Assembly: GCA_937873445.1 (NCBI GenBank)
Contig: CALMWF010000008.1
Span: forward strand, 168,570-232,569
Direction: 5' to 3'
Length of the DNA: 64,000 nucleotides
Source: an uncultured Alphaproteobacteria bacterium
GTDB taxonomy: Bacteria > Pseudomonadota > Alphaproteobacteria > Rhizobiales > Aestuariivirgaceae
Part shown: piece after piece, positions 50,956-60,046 of the stretch
Numbering within the stretch: position 1 is the first letter of the stretch
Layout: each line of letters starts with the position of its first letter
The notes under the pieces: generated by a model
Told to the model about the DNA's origin: nothing
The model's database searches: none
Seen by the model: the letters and a program-made list of their open reading frames with translations, nothing else
Translations under genes and position numbers: made by a program

Positions 50956-53400
50956 ATGATTGAGCTTCCCTCTCATGCCGACGTGGTGGTCATTGGCGGC
51001 GGCATCATCGGCTGTTCCACCGCCTATCATCTGGCGCGCGATCACAAGCTCAAGGTGGTGCTGCTGGAGCAGAACCGGCTCACCTCCGGTTCCACCTGGC
51101 ATGCGGCCGGGCTGGTGGGCCAGTTGCGCTCCTCGGCCTCCATCACCCAGGTGCTGAAATATTCGGTGGAGCTGTATCGCACCCTCGATCAGGAAACGGG
51201 GCTGGAAACCGGCTGGAAAATGACCGGCTGCCTTCGCCTCGCCACCAATGACGACCGCTGGACCGAGTTCAAGCGCCTGGCCACCACGGCCAAGAGCTTC
51301 GGCATGGAGATGCACCTCATCTCGCCTGCCGAGGTGAAGGCCATGTGGCCGCTCATGACGGTCGATGATCTGGTGGGCGCCTCCTGGCTGCCCACCGATG
51401 GTCAGGCCTCGCCCTCCGACATCACCCAGTCGCTGGCCAAGGGTGCGCGCCTGCATGGCGCCCGGCTCATCGAGGGGGCACGGGTTGAAGGCTTCGAGAT
51501 GAAGAACGGGCGCATCACCGCCGTCAACACCAATCGGGGCGTGATCAAAACCGAAAAGGTGGTGAACTGCGCCGGTCAGTGGGCCAGGCAGCTGGGCGCC
51601 ATGGTGGGGGTTTCTGTGCCGCTTCAGGCAGTGCGCCACCAGTATGTGATCACCGAAAAGGTGCCGGGCCTGTCGCCCAATGCCGCGACCTTGCGTGACC
51701 CCGACCGCCGCACCTATTTCAAGGAGGAGGTGGGTGGCCTCGTCTTCGGCGGCTATGAGCCGGACCCCGTCAACTGGACCACGGGCGACATTCCCGCTGA
51801 TTTTGAATTCCAGTTGTTCGAGGATGACTTCGACCACTTCGAACAGCACATGACCGAGGCCCTGGCCCGCGTGCCGGCGCTGGAAACCGTGGGCATCAAG
51901 AAGATGATCAACGGACCGGAGAGCTTCACGCCGGACGGCAATTTCATCCTCGGCCTGGCCCCCGAATGCCCGAACTTCTTCGTCGGCGCGGGCTTCAACG
52001 CCTTCGGCATTGCCTCAGGCGGCGGGGCGGGCTGGGTGCTGGCCGATTGGGTAGCCAGGGGCGAAGCGCCCATGGATCTGTGGACGGTGGACATTCGCCG
52101 CTTCTCCAAACTGCATGCCGACCGCGACTGGACAGCGGCGCGCACGGCCGAAGCCTATGGCAAGCACTACACCGTGGCCTTCCCGCATGAGGAATATGAA
52201 AGCGGCAGGCCCGCCATTGTGTCGCCCCTCTATGACCGCCTGAAGGATCTCAACGCCTGCTTCGGCTCCAAGCTCGGCTGGGAACGCGCCAACTGGTTTG
52301 CGCCCGCGGGCGTGGCCCCGCGTGACATCTATTCCATGGGGCGGCAGAACTGGTTTTCTCATGTGGGCGCCGAACACCGCGCGGTGCGCGAGGCGGCAGG
52401 CCTGTTTGACCAGTCCTCCTTTGCCAAGTTTGAACTGAAGGGCAGGGATGCAGGCCCGGCGCTTTCACTCATCTGCGCCAATGAGGTGGAGCGCCCGCCG
52501 GGCCGCCTCACCTATACCCAGATGCTGAACAGCCGCGGTGGCATCGAATGTGATCTCACCGTGGCGCGCCTCGCCGAGGATCATTATTACATCGTCACCG
52601 GCACCGGCTTCCGCACCCATGACTTCGCCTGGATTGCCGATCACATTCCCACCGGTGCCAGGGCCCGCCTCACCGATGTGACCGAAGACTATGCCACGCT
52701 GGTGCTGATGGGGCCGAAGGCCCGCACCATTCTTCAGCAGGTCACCACGGCGGATGTGTCCAATGAAGCCTTCCCCTTCGGGACGGCCCGGATCATCCCC
52801 GTCGCCGGTTATCCGGTCCGGGCGCTGCGCGTCACCTATGTGGGTGAACTGGGCTGGGAACTACACATGGAAAAGGCCGGCGCAGGCGCAGTGTTTGATG
52901 CCCTCATGGCGGCGGGCGGGCGCTTCGGCCTCGCTCCTGCGGGCTATCGCGCCATCGAGTCGCTCAGGCTGGAAAAATTCTATCGCGCCTGGGCCGCCGA
53001 CATCACCCCCAATGACACGCCCTTCCAGGCGGGCCTTGGCTGGGCGGTGAAGCTGAAGGGGGGCAAGCCGTTCATTGGCCGCGCCGCCCTGGCTGCCGCA
53101 GCGGACAAGCCCCTCACCAAGCTGCTGGCCGGCTTCACCACGGCGCGTGAGGATGTGGTGCTGGCCGGACGCGAGACCATTTTGCGCAACGGCAAATTCG
53201 CGGGCTATCTCACCAGCGGCGGCTACGGCTATTCCCTGGGCCGCCCCATCGGCATGGGCTATATCCGCAATGCCGAGGGTGTTGATGCCGCCTATGTGGA
53301 GGCGGGCAGCTATGAACTGGTGGTGGCCAATGAGGTGGTGCAGGCCAACGTCCACCTCAAACCCCTGTGGGATCCGGAAAACCTGCGCGTGAAGGCCTGA
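50956..53400 (+). CDS. FAD-dependent dimethylglycine/sarcosine-dehydrogenase-like enzyme with GcvT domain
   Basis: A protein of 814 residues. The N-terminal DAO-type FAD domain has VVVIGGGIIGCSTAYHLA and GSTWHAAGL, where H49 matches the covalent FAD attachment site of dimethylglycine and sarcosine dehydrogenases. A linker follows (about 380-440), then a folate-binding GcvT-like part (from about 445: RDIYSMGRQNWFSHVGAEHRAVREAAGLFDQSSF, and the C-terminal barrel with AGLGWAVKL). The expected reaction is oxidative N-demethylation with formaldehyde capture on tetrahydrofolate. Exact substrate unknown. Confidence 0.9.
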   Translation: MIELPSHADVVVIGGGIIGCSTAYHLARDHKLKVVLLEQNRLTSGSTWHAAGLVGQLRSSASITQVLKYSVELYRTLDQETGLETGWKMTGCLRLATNDDRWTEFKRLATTAKSFGMEMHLISPAEVKAMWPLMTVDDLVGASWLPTDGQASPSDITQSLAKGARLHGARLIEGARVEGFEMKNGRITAVNTNRGVIKTEKVVNCAGQWARQLGAMVGVSVPLQAVRHQYVITEKVPGLSPNAATLRDPDRRTYFKEEVGGLVFGGYEPDPVNWTTGDIPADFEFQLFEDDFDHFEQHMTEALARVPALETVGIKKMINGPESFTPDGNFILGLAPECPNFFVGAGFNAFGIASGGGAGWVLADWVARGEAPMDLWTVDIRRFSKLHADRDWTAARTAEAYGKHYTVAFPHEEYESGRPAIVSPLYDRLKDLNACFGSKLGWERANWFAPAGVAPRDIYSMGRQNWFSHVGAEHRAVREAAGLFDQSSFAKFELKGRDAGPALSLICANEVERPPGRLTYTQMLNSRGGIECDLTVARLAEDHYYIVTGTGFRTHDFAWIADHIPTGARARLTDVTEDYATLVLMGPKARTILQQVTTADVSNEAFPFGTARIIPVAGYPVRALRVTYVGELGWELHMEKAGAGAVFDALMAAGGRFGLAPAGYRAIESLRLEKFYRAWAADITPNDTPFQAGLGWAVKLKGGKPFIGRAALAAAADKPLTKLLAGFTTAREDVVLAGRETILRNGKFAGYLTSGGYGYSLGRPIGMGYIRNAEGVDAAYVEAGSYELVVANEVVQANVHLKPLWDPENLRVKA

Positions 53401-53461
53401 TCGCCCCGCCCGCCGACGGAGAGAGAAGGCATTTCCGTCGGTGGAATGCCGTTTCCAAGCA

Positions 53462-53490
53462 TTGACCCCCCGGTGGCCGACGTCTAGTCT
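53462..53490 (+). promoter_or_regulatory. Likely sigma-70 promoter of the btu operon
   Basis: TTGACC (53462-53467) and TAGTCT (53485-53490) are separated by 17 bases, placing transcription start near 53497, just before the riboswitch core. Good -35 and spacing, moderate -10. Confidence 0.5.
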
Positions 53491-53494
53491 CTGC

Positions 53495-53675
53495 GCTGCT
53501 GAAGGTTCTCCGTCGCCATCCGGCCCGGAGCTAAGAGGGAACATGGAAGATGGGCTCATCCCATCCCGCCATGGCTGCCCCCGCAACTGTCAGCGGCGAG
53601 TCCGTTTCTCATGCCACTGCGCCCTGCGCGGGAAGGCGAAACGGGCACTGACCCGCGAGCCAGGAGACCTGCCTT
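53495..53675 (+). ncRNA. Cobalamin (AdoCbl) riboswitch
   Basis: The leader contains the B12-element in order: GGTTCTCCGTC, AAGAGGGAACATGGAAG, the near-invariant CCCCCGCAACTGTCAGCGG, GCCACTG, GGGAAGG and the B12-box AGCCAGGAGACCTGCC (53658-53673). It lies about 145 bases before the btuB start, so it controls the vitamin B12 uptake operon. A perfect 9-bp hairpin with a 4-base loop at 53726-53747 may be the expression platform. Confidence 0.96.
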
Positions 53676-53725
53676 GAGCGTCACCTCAACCGGGATGCGG
53701 GGAGCGTCCAGGGCTTGGGTTTTCC

Positions 53726-53747
53726 CCAGCGGTGACAACACCGCTGG
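53726..53747 (+). promoter_or_regulatory. Hairpin downstream of the cobalamin riboswitch
   Basis: CCAGCGGTG (53726-53734) pairs fully with CACCGCTGG (53739-53747) around ACAA. No T-run follows (CGGGCGTTTGC), so it is not a classical terminator. It may be part of a translational or Rho-type expression platform 70 bases before the btuB start. Confidence 0.45.
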
Positions 53748-53818
53748 CGGGCGTTTGCAAAACTCCCATCGGCACAGATCAGAACCGGCACCCGAAAAGG
53801 GGCCAACGGGAGTGCAGC

Positions 53819-55678
53819 ATGAAGTCCGTCTCCATGATTTTTTATCTCAGCAGCGCCGCCATCGCCCTGGCGGGCGTGGCCCTGGCCGAACCTGTTGATC
53901 TCGGCACCATCAATGTTCTGGCCAACCGCAGCGCCACCGAAGACGCCAAGGTCGGCTCCACCGTCAACACGGTGAGCGAAAAGCACATCAGAATGACGGC
54001 CCAGCCGACGGTGGCCGACTATCTGGCGGCCCTGCCGGGCGTGTCGGTGTCCTCGCCCGGCGGCGTAGGCCAGGAAACCACCCTGATCGTGCGCGGCGCC
54101 GACAAGAAATATGTGAAGACCCTGTTCAACGGCATCGACATTTCCGACACCACCTCGCCGCAGGTGCAGCCCTCCATCGAACATTTCCTCGCCGATGGCC
54201 TGAGCGAGATCCAAGTCCTCAAGGGTTCGCAGGGCACCCTCTATGGCTCCGATGCCGTGGCGGGGGTCATCGGCATGTCCACCCTGGGCCAGCCGGAAGA
54301 CGGCATCCATGCCGAACTGGGCGCCGAGGGCGGTTCCTTCGCCACCTTCCGCTCGCACGCCAAGGTGACGGCGGCGGGCAATGGCGGCAAGATGGCGCTG
54401 GGTGTTTCCGGCATGAACACCAAGGGCATTTCCGCCGCCGAGGAACACGCCGGCAACCACGAACGCGATGCCTACAAGAACATCGGCCTCACCTTTGCCG
54501 GCGAGCAGCAGATGAACGATGTGCTGACCCTGTTTGGCTCGGCCCTCAGCATCACCTCCACCGCCGCTTATGATGACAGTGGCAACCCGCCCCTGGACAA
54601 TCCTGACAATGAAACCCGTGGCACCCGCCAGGGCGCGCGCGCCGGCGCAAAGCTCAATCTGTTCGGCGGGCGGGTGGAAAACATCACCTCGGCCCAGGTC
54701 TTCAACACCGACCGCGACATCCACTCCGTCTCGCTGTTCGGCCCCTATGACGGCAATTTCAACGGCACCCGGAGCAGGATTGACGATCAGCTGAGCTTCA
54801 CCGTCAACGATGCCCTGAAGCTTGTGGCCGGCGCCGACTATGAGTGGCAGAAGGCCACCATCACCGACTTTGCCGTTGCCAGCCATGATGCCAGCAACGG
54901 CGGCCTGTGGGGCGAGGCCATCATAACCCCGCTCGCGGGCCTCACCCTCACCGCTTCGCTCCGCCGTGATGACCACGGCCAGTTCGGCAGCCACACCACC
55001 TGGCGCACCACCGCTGCCCATCAGTTTGGCAGCGGCACAAGGCTGCACGGATCCATCGGCACCGGCTTCCGCGCCCCCAGCCTCTATGAGCTTTACGATG
55101 CCTGGTCAGGCAGCCCCGATCTGAAACCCGAAAAAAGCTTCTCCTGGGATGTGGGGCTTGGCCACACGCTGCTGGACGGCAGGCTGACGCTGGACGCCAC
55201 CCTGTTCGGCCTCGATACCGACAACCTCATCGATTATTCCTTCGTCACCTTCCGTTATCAGCAGGTGCCCGGCACCACCAGGCGGCACGGGCTTGAACTG
55301 TCGGCAGCCTGGGAGGCCAGCGACTGGCTCACCCTGACTGCGGCCTACACCTGGACCCATGCCAAAGATGCCTCGGCTGTGCGCCGCCCGCGGGTGCCGA
55401 AGCATGATCTGGCCCTGTCGGCCCTCATCACCCCGGCCGAGAAATGGACCCTTGCCGCCACCGCCCGTTATGTCCACGACACGGTGGATGTGGTTGCGGG
55501 CAACAGTGTCAGCCTCGATGACTATGTCCTGCTCAATGCCCGGCTCGCCTATCAGCTCACCGATGCCATGGAAGTCCATGTACGCGGCGAGAACCTGCTC
55601 AATCAGGACTATCAGGTCATCAAGGGCTACGGCACGCCCGACATTGCCGCCTATGGTGGTCTGACGGTGAGGTTCTGA
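53819..55678 (+). CDS. btuB: BtuB-like TonB-dependent cobalamin receptor
   Basis: Outer-membrane receptor of 619 residues. A signal peptide (FYLSSAAIALAGVALA) precedes a TonB-box region (GTINVLA). A plug domain follows, with YLAALPGVSVSSPGGVGQETTLIVRG and EIQVLKGSQGTLYGSDAVAGVIG, then a barrel ending in aromatic residues (TPDIAAYGGLTVRF). The ATG at 53819 follows GGGAG. Substrate B12 is supported by the riboswitch and the btuFCD genes. It overlaps btuF by 1 base. Confidence 0.94.
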   Translation: MKSVSMIFYLSSAAIALAGVALAEPVDLGTINVLANRSATEDAKVGSTVNTVSEKHIRMTAQPTVADYLAALPGVSVSSPGGVGQETTLIVRGADKKYVKTLFNGIDISDTTSPQVQPSIEHFLADGLSEIQVLKGSQGTLYGSDAVAGVIGMSTLGQPEDGIHAELGAEGGSFATFRSHAKVTAAGNGGKMALGVSGMNTKGISAAEEHAGNHERDAYKNIGLTFAGEQQMNDVLTLFGSALSITSTAAYDDSGNPPLDNPDNETRGTRQGARAGAKLNLFGGRVENITSAQVFNTDRDIHSVSLFGPYDGNFNGTRSRIDDQLSFTVNDALKLVAGADYEWQKATITDFAVASHDASNGGLWGEAIITPLAGLTLTASLRRDDHGQFGSHTTWRTTAAHQFGSGTRLHGSIGTGFRAPSLYELYDAWSGSPDLKPEKSFSWDVGLGHTLLDGRLTLDATLFGLDTDNLIDYSFVTFRYQQVPGTTRRHGLELSAAWEASDWLTLTAAYTWTHAKDASAVRRPRVPKHDLALSALITPAEKWTLAATARYVHDTVDVVAGNSVSLDDYVLLNARLAYQLTDAMEVHVRGENLLNQDYQVIKGYGTPDIAAYGGLTVRF

Positions 55679-56526
55679 TGGCTCTGCGGCAGGCAGCGGC
55701 GGGAATGCTGGCGCTCTGGGCGCTCACCCTGCCGCTGTCGGCTGCGCCGGGCCGGGTGGCCTCGCTTAATGTCTGCACCGATCAATTGGTGCTGGCCCTG
55801 GCCGCCCCCGGCCAGATCGCCGCATTGTCGCGCTTTGCCGGTGATCCGCGACTTTCCGCCAGCGCCGCCAGGGCCCGGGGCCAGCCCACCACGCGCGGCA
55901 CCGCCGAGGAAGTGTTCTCCCTCAGACCCGATCTGGTGGTGACCGGCGCCTTCAGCCTGCACAACACCACAGCACTGCTCCGCCAGCTGGGCTTTACGGT
56001 GGAGGAATTCGGCTTCGACAGTGATGTCAGCGCCATTCCCGCGGGCCTGCGCCGCATGGGCAGGCTTCTCGGCCGCGAGGCCGAGGCCGAAGCGCAGGCC
56101 ATGGCCTTTGCGGATGAGCTGCACCGCCTTGCCACGCCGGCCTGTGGGCAGCGGCCGCTCGCCATCATTTACGAACAGAACGGCGTCAGCCTGGGGGCAG
56201 GCACGCTGGCCGATTCCGCCCTCACCCTGGCCGGTTTCCGCAACCTTGCCGCCGAAGCAGGCATCACGGGCATGGGGCCACTGCCGCTGGAGGCGCTGGT
56301 GAAGGCCCGGCCCGATCTGGTGATCTTCGCCGGTTACCGGGAGGATGCCCCGGCCCTTGCCGACCAGATCACCAGCCATCCCGCCTTTGCCGCCCTTCAT
56401 GCCCGTGTGGAACGCGATGTGCTGCCGCCCGCCGCCCTGTCCTGCGCGGCCCCGGCGGCCCTTGCCGCGCTGGCTGCCCTGCGCCGGCTTCGTGACCAGT
56501 TCAGCCCCTGTGGGGCCGCGCCATGA
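55678..56526 (+). CDS. btuF: BtuF-like periplasmic cobalamin-binding protein
   Basis: A cluster of binding-protein features in 282 residues: a signal peptide (AGMLALWALTLPLSAAP) and a helical-backbone two-lobe pattern, with RVASLNVCTDQLVLALAAPGQIAALSRF at the N-terminal lobe and ARPDLVIFAGYREDAPALAD at the C-terminal lobe. It hands cobalamin to BtuCD. It overlaps btuC by 4 bases. A cobalamin rather than iron-siderophore role is inferred from the riboswitch. Confidence 0.88.
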   Translation: MALRQAAAGMLALWALTLPLSAAPGRVASLNVCTDQLVLALAAPGQIAALSRFAGDPRLSASAARARGQPTTRGTAEEVFSLRPDLVVTGAFSLHNTTALLRQLGFTVEEFGFDSDVSAIPAGLRRMGRLLGREAEAEAQAMAFADELHRLATPACGQRPLAIIYEQNGVSLGAGTLADSALTLAGFRNLAAEAGITGMGPLPLEALVKARPDLVIFAGYREDAPALADQITSHPAFAALHARVERDVLPPAALSCAAPAALAALAALRRLRDQFSPCGAAP

Positions 56527-57509
56527 GCCGCGCCCTGAACCCCCTGCTGGCGGTGCTGGTGCTGGTGCTGTTTGTGGTGTCGCTGCTGGTCGGGCCTGCC
56601 CATCTCGGCATCATGGAAAGTTTGCGGGGCTTCATGGCGGGTGGCAGCGAGGCAACGGCCATCATCCTGCGCGACATCCGCCTGCCGCGCGCGCTGCTCG
56701 GCCTCCTCACTGGCGCCAGCCTTGGCCTGTCGGGCGCGGTGCTGCAGGGCCTGCTGCGCAACCCGTTGGCCGACCCCGGCCTCATCGGCGTGTCAGCCAC
56801 CGCCTCGCTGGGCGCGGTGGTGGTCTTCTATTCCGGTCTGGCCGGGCTTTCCACGCTGCTGCTGCCACTCGGCGCCCTGCTGGGTGGCGCGGTGGCGGTG
56901 GTGATCCTTCTGGCGGTGGCGGGCCGGGGCAATTCCACCCTCACCCTCATTCTTGCCGGTGTTGCCCTGTCGTCGCTGGCGGGGGCGCTCATTTCGCTGG
57001 CCCTCAACCTGTCGCGCAATCCCTTTGCCGCCTATGAAATCTCCTTCTGGCTGCTGGGGTCGCTCAAGGACCGCAGCATGGCCCATGTCTACATGGTAGC
57101 CCCCCTCATGCTGGCCGGCTTTGGCCTGATGGCGCTGGCCGCCCGCGCGCTTGATGCCCTGTCGCTTGGCGAGGAAGCCGCCCACAGCCTGGGGGTGGAC
57201 CTGAAGCGTCTGCGCCTTCTGGTCATTGGCGGCGTGGCGCTGGCCACGGGTGCCGCCACGGCGGTCACCGGCATGATCGGCTTCATCGGTCTGGTTGTGC
57301 CCCATCTGGTGCGGCCCTTCACGCGCGGTCTGCCGTCGGCCGTGCTGTTGCCGTCAGCCCTGGGCGGGGCGGCGCTGCTGCTCGCCGCCGACAGCTTCAC
57401 CCGGCTCGTCACCACCAATGTGGAACTGAATGTCGGTGTGGTGACCGCCCTCATCGGGGCGCCGTTCTTTTTCTGGCTGGTGTTCCGCACCGAAGGGGAG
57501 GCGGCCTGA
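56523..57509 (+). CDS. btuC: BtuC-like permease (FecCD family)
   Basis: Inner-membrane permease of 328 residues with about ten hydrophobic segments. Typical motifs: RDIRLPRALLGLLTGASLGLSGAVLQGLLRNPLADPGLIG near the N-terminus (positions about 48-87) and GMIGFIGLVVPHLVRPF in the C-terminal half. It overlaps btuF and btuD. Confidence 0.92.
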   Translation: MSRALNPLLAVLVLVLFVVSLLVGPAHLGIMESLRGFMAGGSEATAIILRDIRLPRALLGLLTGASLGLSGAVLQGLLRNPLADPGLIGVSATASLGAVVVFYSGLAGLSTLLLPLGALLGGAVAVVILLAVAGRGNSTLTLILAGVALSSLAGALISLALNLSRNPFAAYEISFWLLGSLKDRSMAHVYMVAPLMLAGFGLMALAARALDALSLGEEAAHSLGVDLKRLRLLVIGGVALATGAATAVTGMIGFIGLVVPHLVRPFTRGLPSAVLLPSALGGAALLLAADSFTRLVTTNVELNVGVVTALIGAPFFFWLVFRTEGEAA

Positions 57510-58282
57510 TGCCCCTTGCCGCCCATGCCATCACCGTCAGTCTGGGGCAGCGCACCGTGCTTCAGGACATCTCCTTTGCCCTGGCAGCCGGCACGGTGGT
57601 GGGTCTGCTTGGCCCCAATGGCGCCGGCAAGTCCACCCTGCTGCGCGCCCTTGCCGGTCTTCTGCCCCATGCCGGCACGGTCATGCTGGCGGGGGCAGCA
57701 AGTGCGGGCCTCACCGCCGCCGAGCGTGCCCGGCGGCTTGCCTATCTGCCGCAGCAGCGCATCATTTCCTGGCCCCTGCCGGTGGCCGATGTGGTCATGC
57801 TGGGGCGCCTGCCGGGCCGCCGGCTGGGGGCGCGCCCCAGCGCCCAGGACCATGCCCAGGTCGATCAGGCCATGGCCATGCTTGACCTTGAAGGTCTGCG
57901 TCAGCGTCCGGCCACGGCGCTGTCCGGTGGGGAGCAGGCCCGCGTGCTCATGGCCCGCGCCGTGGCCCAGGCCACTCCGGTTCTGCTCGCCGATGAACCG
58001 GCGGCAGGTCTGGATCCTGCCCATCAGATCCACCTCATGATGGTGCTGCGCCAGCTGGCGGGGCAGGGTAGGTGTGTTCTGGTGTCGCTGCATGACCTGG
58101 CGCTGGCAGGGCGCTGGTGTGACCGGCTGCTGGTGCTGAAGGACGGCGCGCTGGTGGCCGACGGTGCGCCCGCCGCCGTGCTGACCGCCGCAACCATCCG
58201 GGCCGCCTTCGGCGTCGAGGCCGCCTTCACGGCCGATGGCGCGGTGCTGGCTCCGGTGGCGCTGGCGGGGAGGTCCGCATGA
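57509..58282 (+). CDS. btuD: BtuD-like ATPase of the cobalamin importer
   Basis: ATPase of 257 residues: Walker A LLGPNGAGKSTLLRAL, signature LSGGEQARVLMARA, Walker B VLLADEPAAGLDP, switch His in SLHDLALA. It pairs with the BtuC-like permease; overlaps of 1 and 4 bases join it to btuC and tonB. Confidence 0.92.
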   Translation: MPLAAHAITVSLGQRTVLQDISFALAAGTVVGLLGPNGAGKSTLLRALAGLLPHAGTVMLAGAASAGLTAAERARRLAYLPQQRIISWPLPVADVVMLGRLPGRRLGARPSAQDHAQVDQAMAMLDLEGLRQRPATALSGGEQARVLMARAVAQATPVLLADEPAAGLDPAHQIHLMMVLRQLAGQGRCVLVSLHDLALAGRWCDRLLVLKDGALVADGAPAAVLTAATIRAAFGVEAAFTADGAVLAPVALAGRSA

Positions 58283-59148
58283 CCGCCCGGCTCAATGGGG
58301 TTGAGCATCATCCGCTGCATCCGCCACAGGTGCAGGCGGCGGCGGCTTCGGCGCTGCTGTTGCGCCGGATCGGGGGCCTCGCGGCCATCACCGGCTCGCT
58401 GCTTCTGCATGTGTCGCTGGCCATGGCCTTCGCCCTTGGTCTGGCCCGCGCCGGCAGCGAGGCAGTCCGTCTGTCGCGTGCCGATGCCATTGCCGTGGAA
58501 CTGGTGACGCTGGCGGCACCGCCCGCCGCCGTGGCCCAACCCCTGCCGGAAGCGCCGCCGCCGCAGATAGCCGAAGCGCCGTTCACGCCTTTGCCTGAAC
58601 CCGCCAAGGCCGCAGCCGTGCCGCTGACCGAAGCCGTGGCCGCCGCGCCGCTGGCCGAACCCGTGGCCGCTGCCCCGGCCCCTGCCGCCGCCCCGGTCCC
58701 CCCGGTGATGAAAGCCAGGCCGCCCCAGGCCGCCCCCGCGGCATCGGCGAAGCGCCAGCCCAGGGCAAGCCGCCCCCAGCCGGAGACCGCCACGGCTGCC
58801 GAACGGGTGGTGCGCCGCGTCAGTCCGCACCGGGGCGTGGGGGTTCAGGCCGCCCGCCCGCCCCAGGCCGCCTCATCGGCCGGGTCAGGCAGCTACAGAA
58901 ATGCGCTCATCCGCCATGCGGGCCGCATCCGGCCCGACTGGAACGGCAAGGCCGGTTCGGTCCGTCTTTCCTTCACGGTGAACCGGGCCGGAAGGCTTGT
59001 GGCCATTTCCGTGCTGAACGGCTCGGGCCTGCCGGGCCTTGATGCCGCCACCCTGGCTGCCGCCCGCCGCATTCAGCCCTATCCGCGCCCGCCCGACACG
59101 GTGCCCGGCGGCAGTTTTGCCTTCGTCATGAATGTCAGCACGCGTTAG
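58279..59148 (+). CDS. tonB: TonB-type energy transducer
   Basis: A protein of 289 residues: one N-terminal membrane anchor (GLAAITGSLLLHVSLAMAFAL), a long Pro/Ala/Glu-rich periplasmic span (about 75-200), and a C-terminal TonB domain (YRNALIRHAGRIRPDWNGKAGSVRLSF, SVLNGSGLPGLDAATLAAARR). It couples the proton-motive force to the BtuB receptor. Co-location suggests a dedicated TonB; exbB and exbD are not in the window. Confidence 0.92.
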   Translation: MTARLNGVEHHPLHPPQVQAAAASALLLRRIGGLAAITGSLLLHVSLAMAFALGLARAGSEAVRLSRADAIAVELVTLAAPPAAVAQPLPEAPPPQIAEAPFTPLPEPAKAAAVPLTEAVAAAPLAEPVAAAPAPAAAPVPPVMKARPPQAAPAASAKRQPRASRPQPETATAAERVVRRVSPHRGVGVQAARPPQAASSAGSGSYRNALIRHAGRIRPDWNGKAGSVRLSFTVNRAGRLVAISVLNGSGLPGLDAATLAAARRIQPYPRPPDTVPGGSFAFVMNVSTR

Positions 59149-59257
59149 CCCGGCCTGACGTGGGATCGCATCTGAGCGTCCGCGCAACGGGGCGCGGGCG
59201 GTCAGCCTGCGGACCCGTGTCCTGACCGGCAGCAGTGAGGCGGCTTCAGGGCCGTCG

Positions 59258-59716
59258 CTATTGCGCCGCTTGATTTTCGAGAGGGGCAAGCCCCAGTAGC
59301 GCCTTCAGCGGGTCGCGCTTATGCACCAGATCGGCCAGCGTGTATTGATCCAGCACCGCCATGAAGGCCGAGAGGGCCTTGTTCAGAATCTGGCGGAACT
59401 CGCATTCCGGTGCCAGCACGCAGGTGTTGGTCATCATGGCAAAGCATTCGGTCAGGTCGAGATTTTCCTCGGTGGTGCGCACCACCTGGCCGACATTGAT
59501 GTCCTCCGGGCGTTTGGCCAGAATGACACCGCCGGTGCGCCCCCGCACGGTGGTGACAAAGCCGCCCTGGGCCAGCGACTGGGCAATCTTGGTCAGATGG
59601 TTTTCGGAGATGTTATAGGCAGCGGCCACCCGCGCGATGGACACCGGTTCATCGGGCCGCAACGCGCAATACATCAGCAGGCGCATGGCGTGGTTGGTGT
59701 GGAGCGTGACGCGCAT
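59258..59716 (-). CDS. Rrf2-family regulator, NsrR-like
   Basis: Regulator of 152 residues. The winged-helix N-terminus begins MRVTLHTNHAMRLLMYCAL, and the cysteines for a [2Fe-2S] or [4Fe-4S] cluster lie at ECFAMMTNTCVLAPECEF, a C-x7-C-x5-C pattern close to NsrR. NsrR responds to nitric oxide; whether this one does is inference. AGGAGG lies 10 bases before the ATG at 59716. It faces the convergent tonB gene and is divergent from the ABC importer, which may be its target. Confidence 0.88.
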   Translation of the reverse strand: MRVTLHTNHAMRLLMYCALRPDEPVSIARVAAAYNISENHLTKIAQSLAQGGFVTTVRGRTGGVILAKRPEDINVGQVVRTTEENLDLTECFAMMTNTCVLAPECEFRQILNKALSAFMAVLDQYTLADLVHKRDPLKALLGLAPLENQAAQ

Positions 59717-60046
59717 GAGACGAAGTCCTCCTGATCTGCCGGCGGGCAGTCTGCTGACCTTCACCATACAACACAAGGACGCCCTCGTCCTATGCACTTT
59801 ATCGGCACGGCCATGGTGCGCAAGCATGTGTCATAATGACAGTCTAAGTTGCCGCAAGCGCAAGATTTTGCGGCGCAGCATGAACGTCGAAAGCTGTGGT
59901 TTCCTGAATTGCCACGCCATTTGAAATAGGCTTATATCGATCTCCTGCGCCTGCGGGAGGTTGAGGAAGCCGTAGTCGTCATCATAACGAAATAAACCGT
60001 GGCTACCCGCCTAGGTGTCGGAAGCGTCTTACAAATGGAGAAGGAC
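59717..60046. promoter_or_regulatory. Divergent promoter region Rrf2 regulator / ABC importer
   Basis: The stretch of 330 bases holds no gene. It contains an inverted repeat GCCGCAA-N10-TTGCGGC (59851-59874), a candidate operator or hairpin. It also holds a weak promoter-like pair TTGAGG (59961-59966) and TAACGA (59985-59990) with an 18-base spacer, facing the importer. No close match to the known NsrR site was seen. Confidence 0.4.

Noticed and set aside
48964..51849. A 961-codon open frame on the minus strand running through the kinase and flavoenzyme genes
   Set aside because: Only the last 332 codons (from 49962) have a signal peptide and family pattern. The rest is antisense to two well-supported genes and reads as low-complexity G/H/R-rich sequence.
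59170..59257. Terminator between tonB and the Rrf2 gene
   Set aside because: Only a CCGCGC/GCGCGG stem without T-run is visible. Too weak to list.
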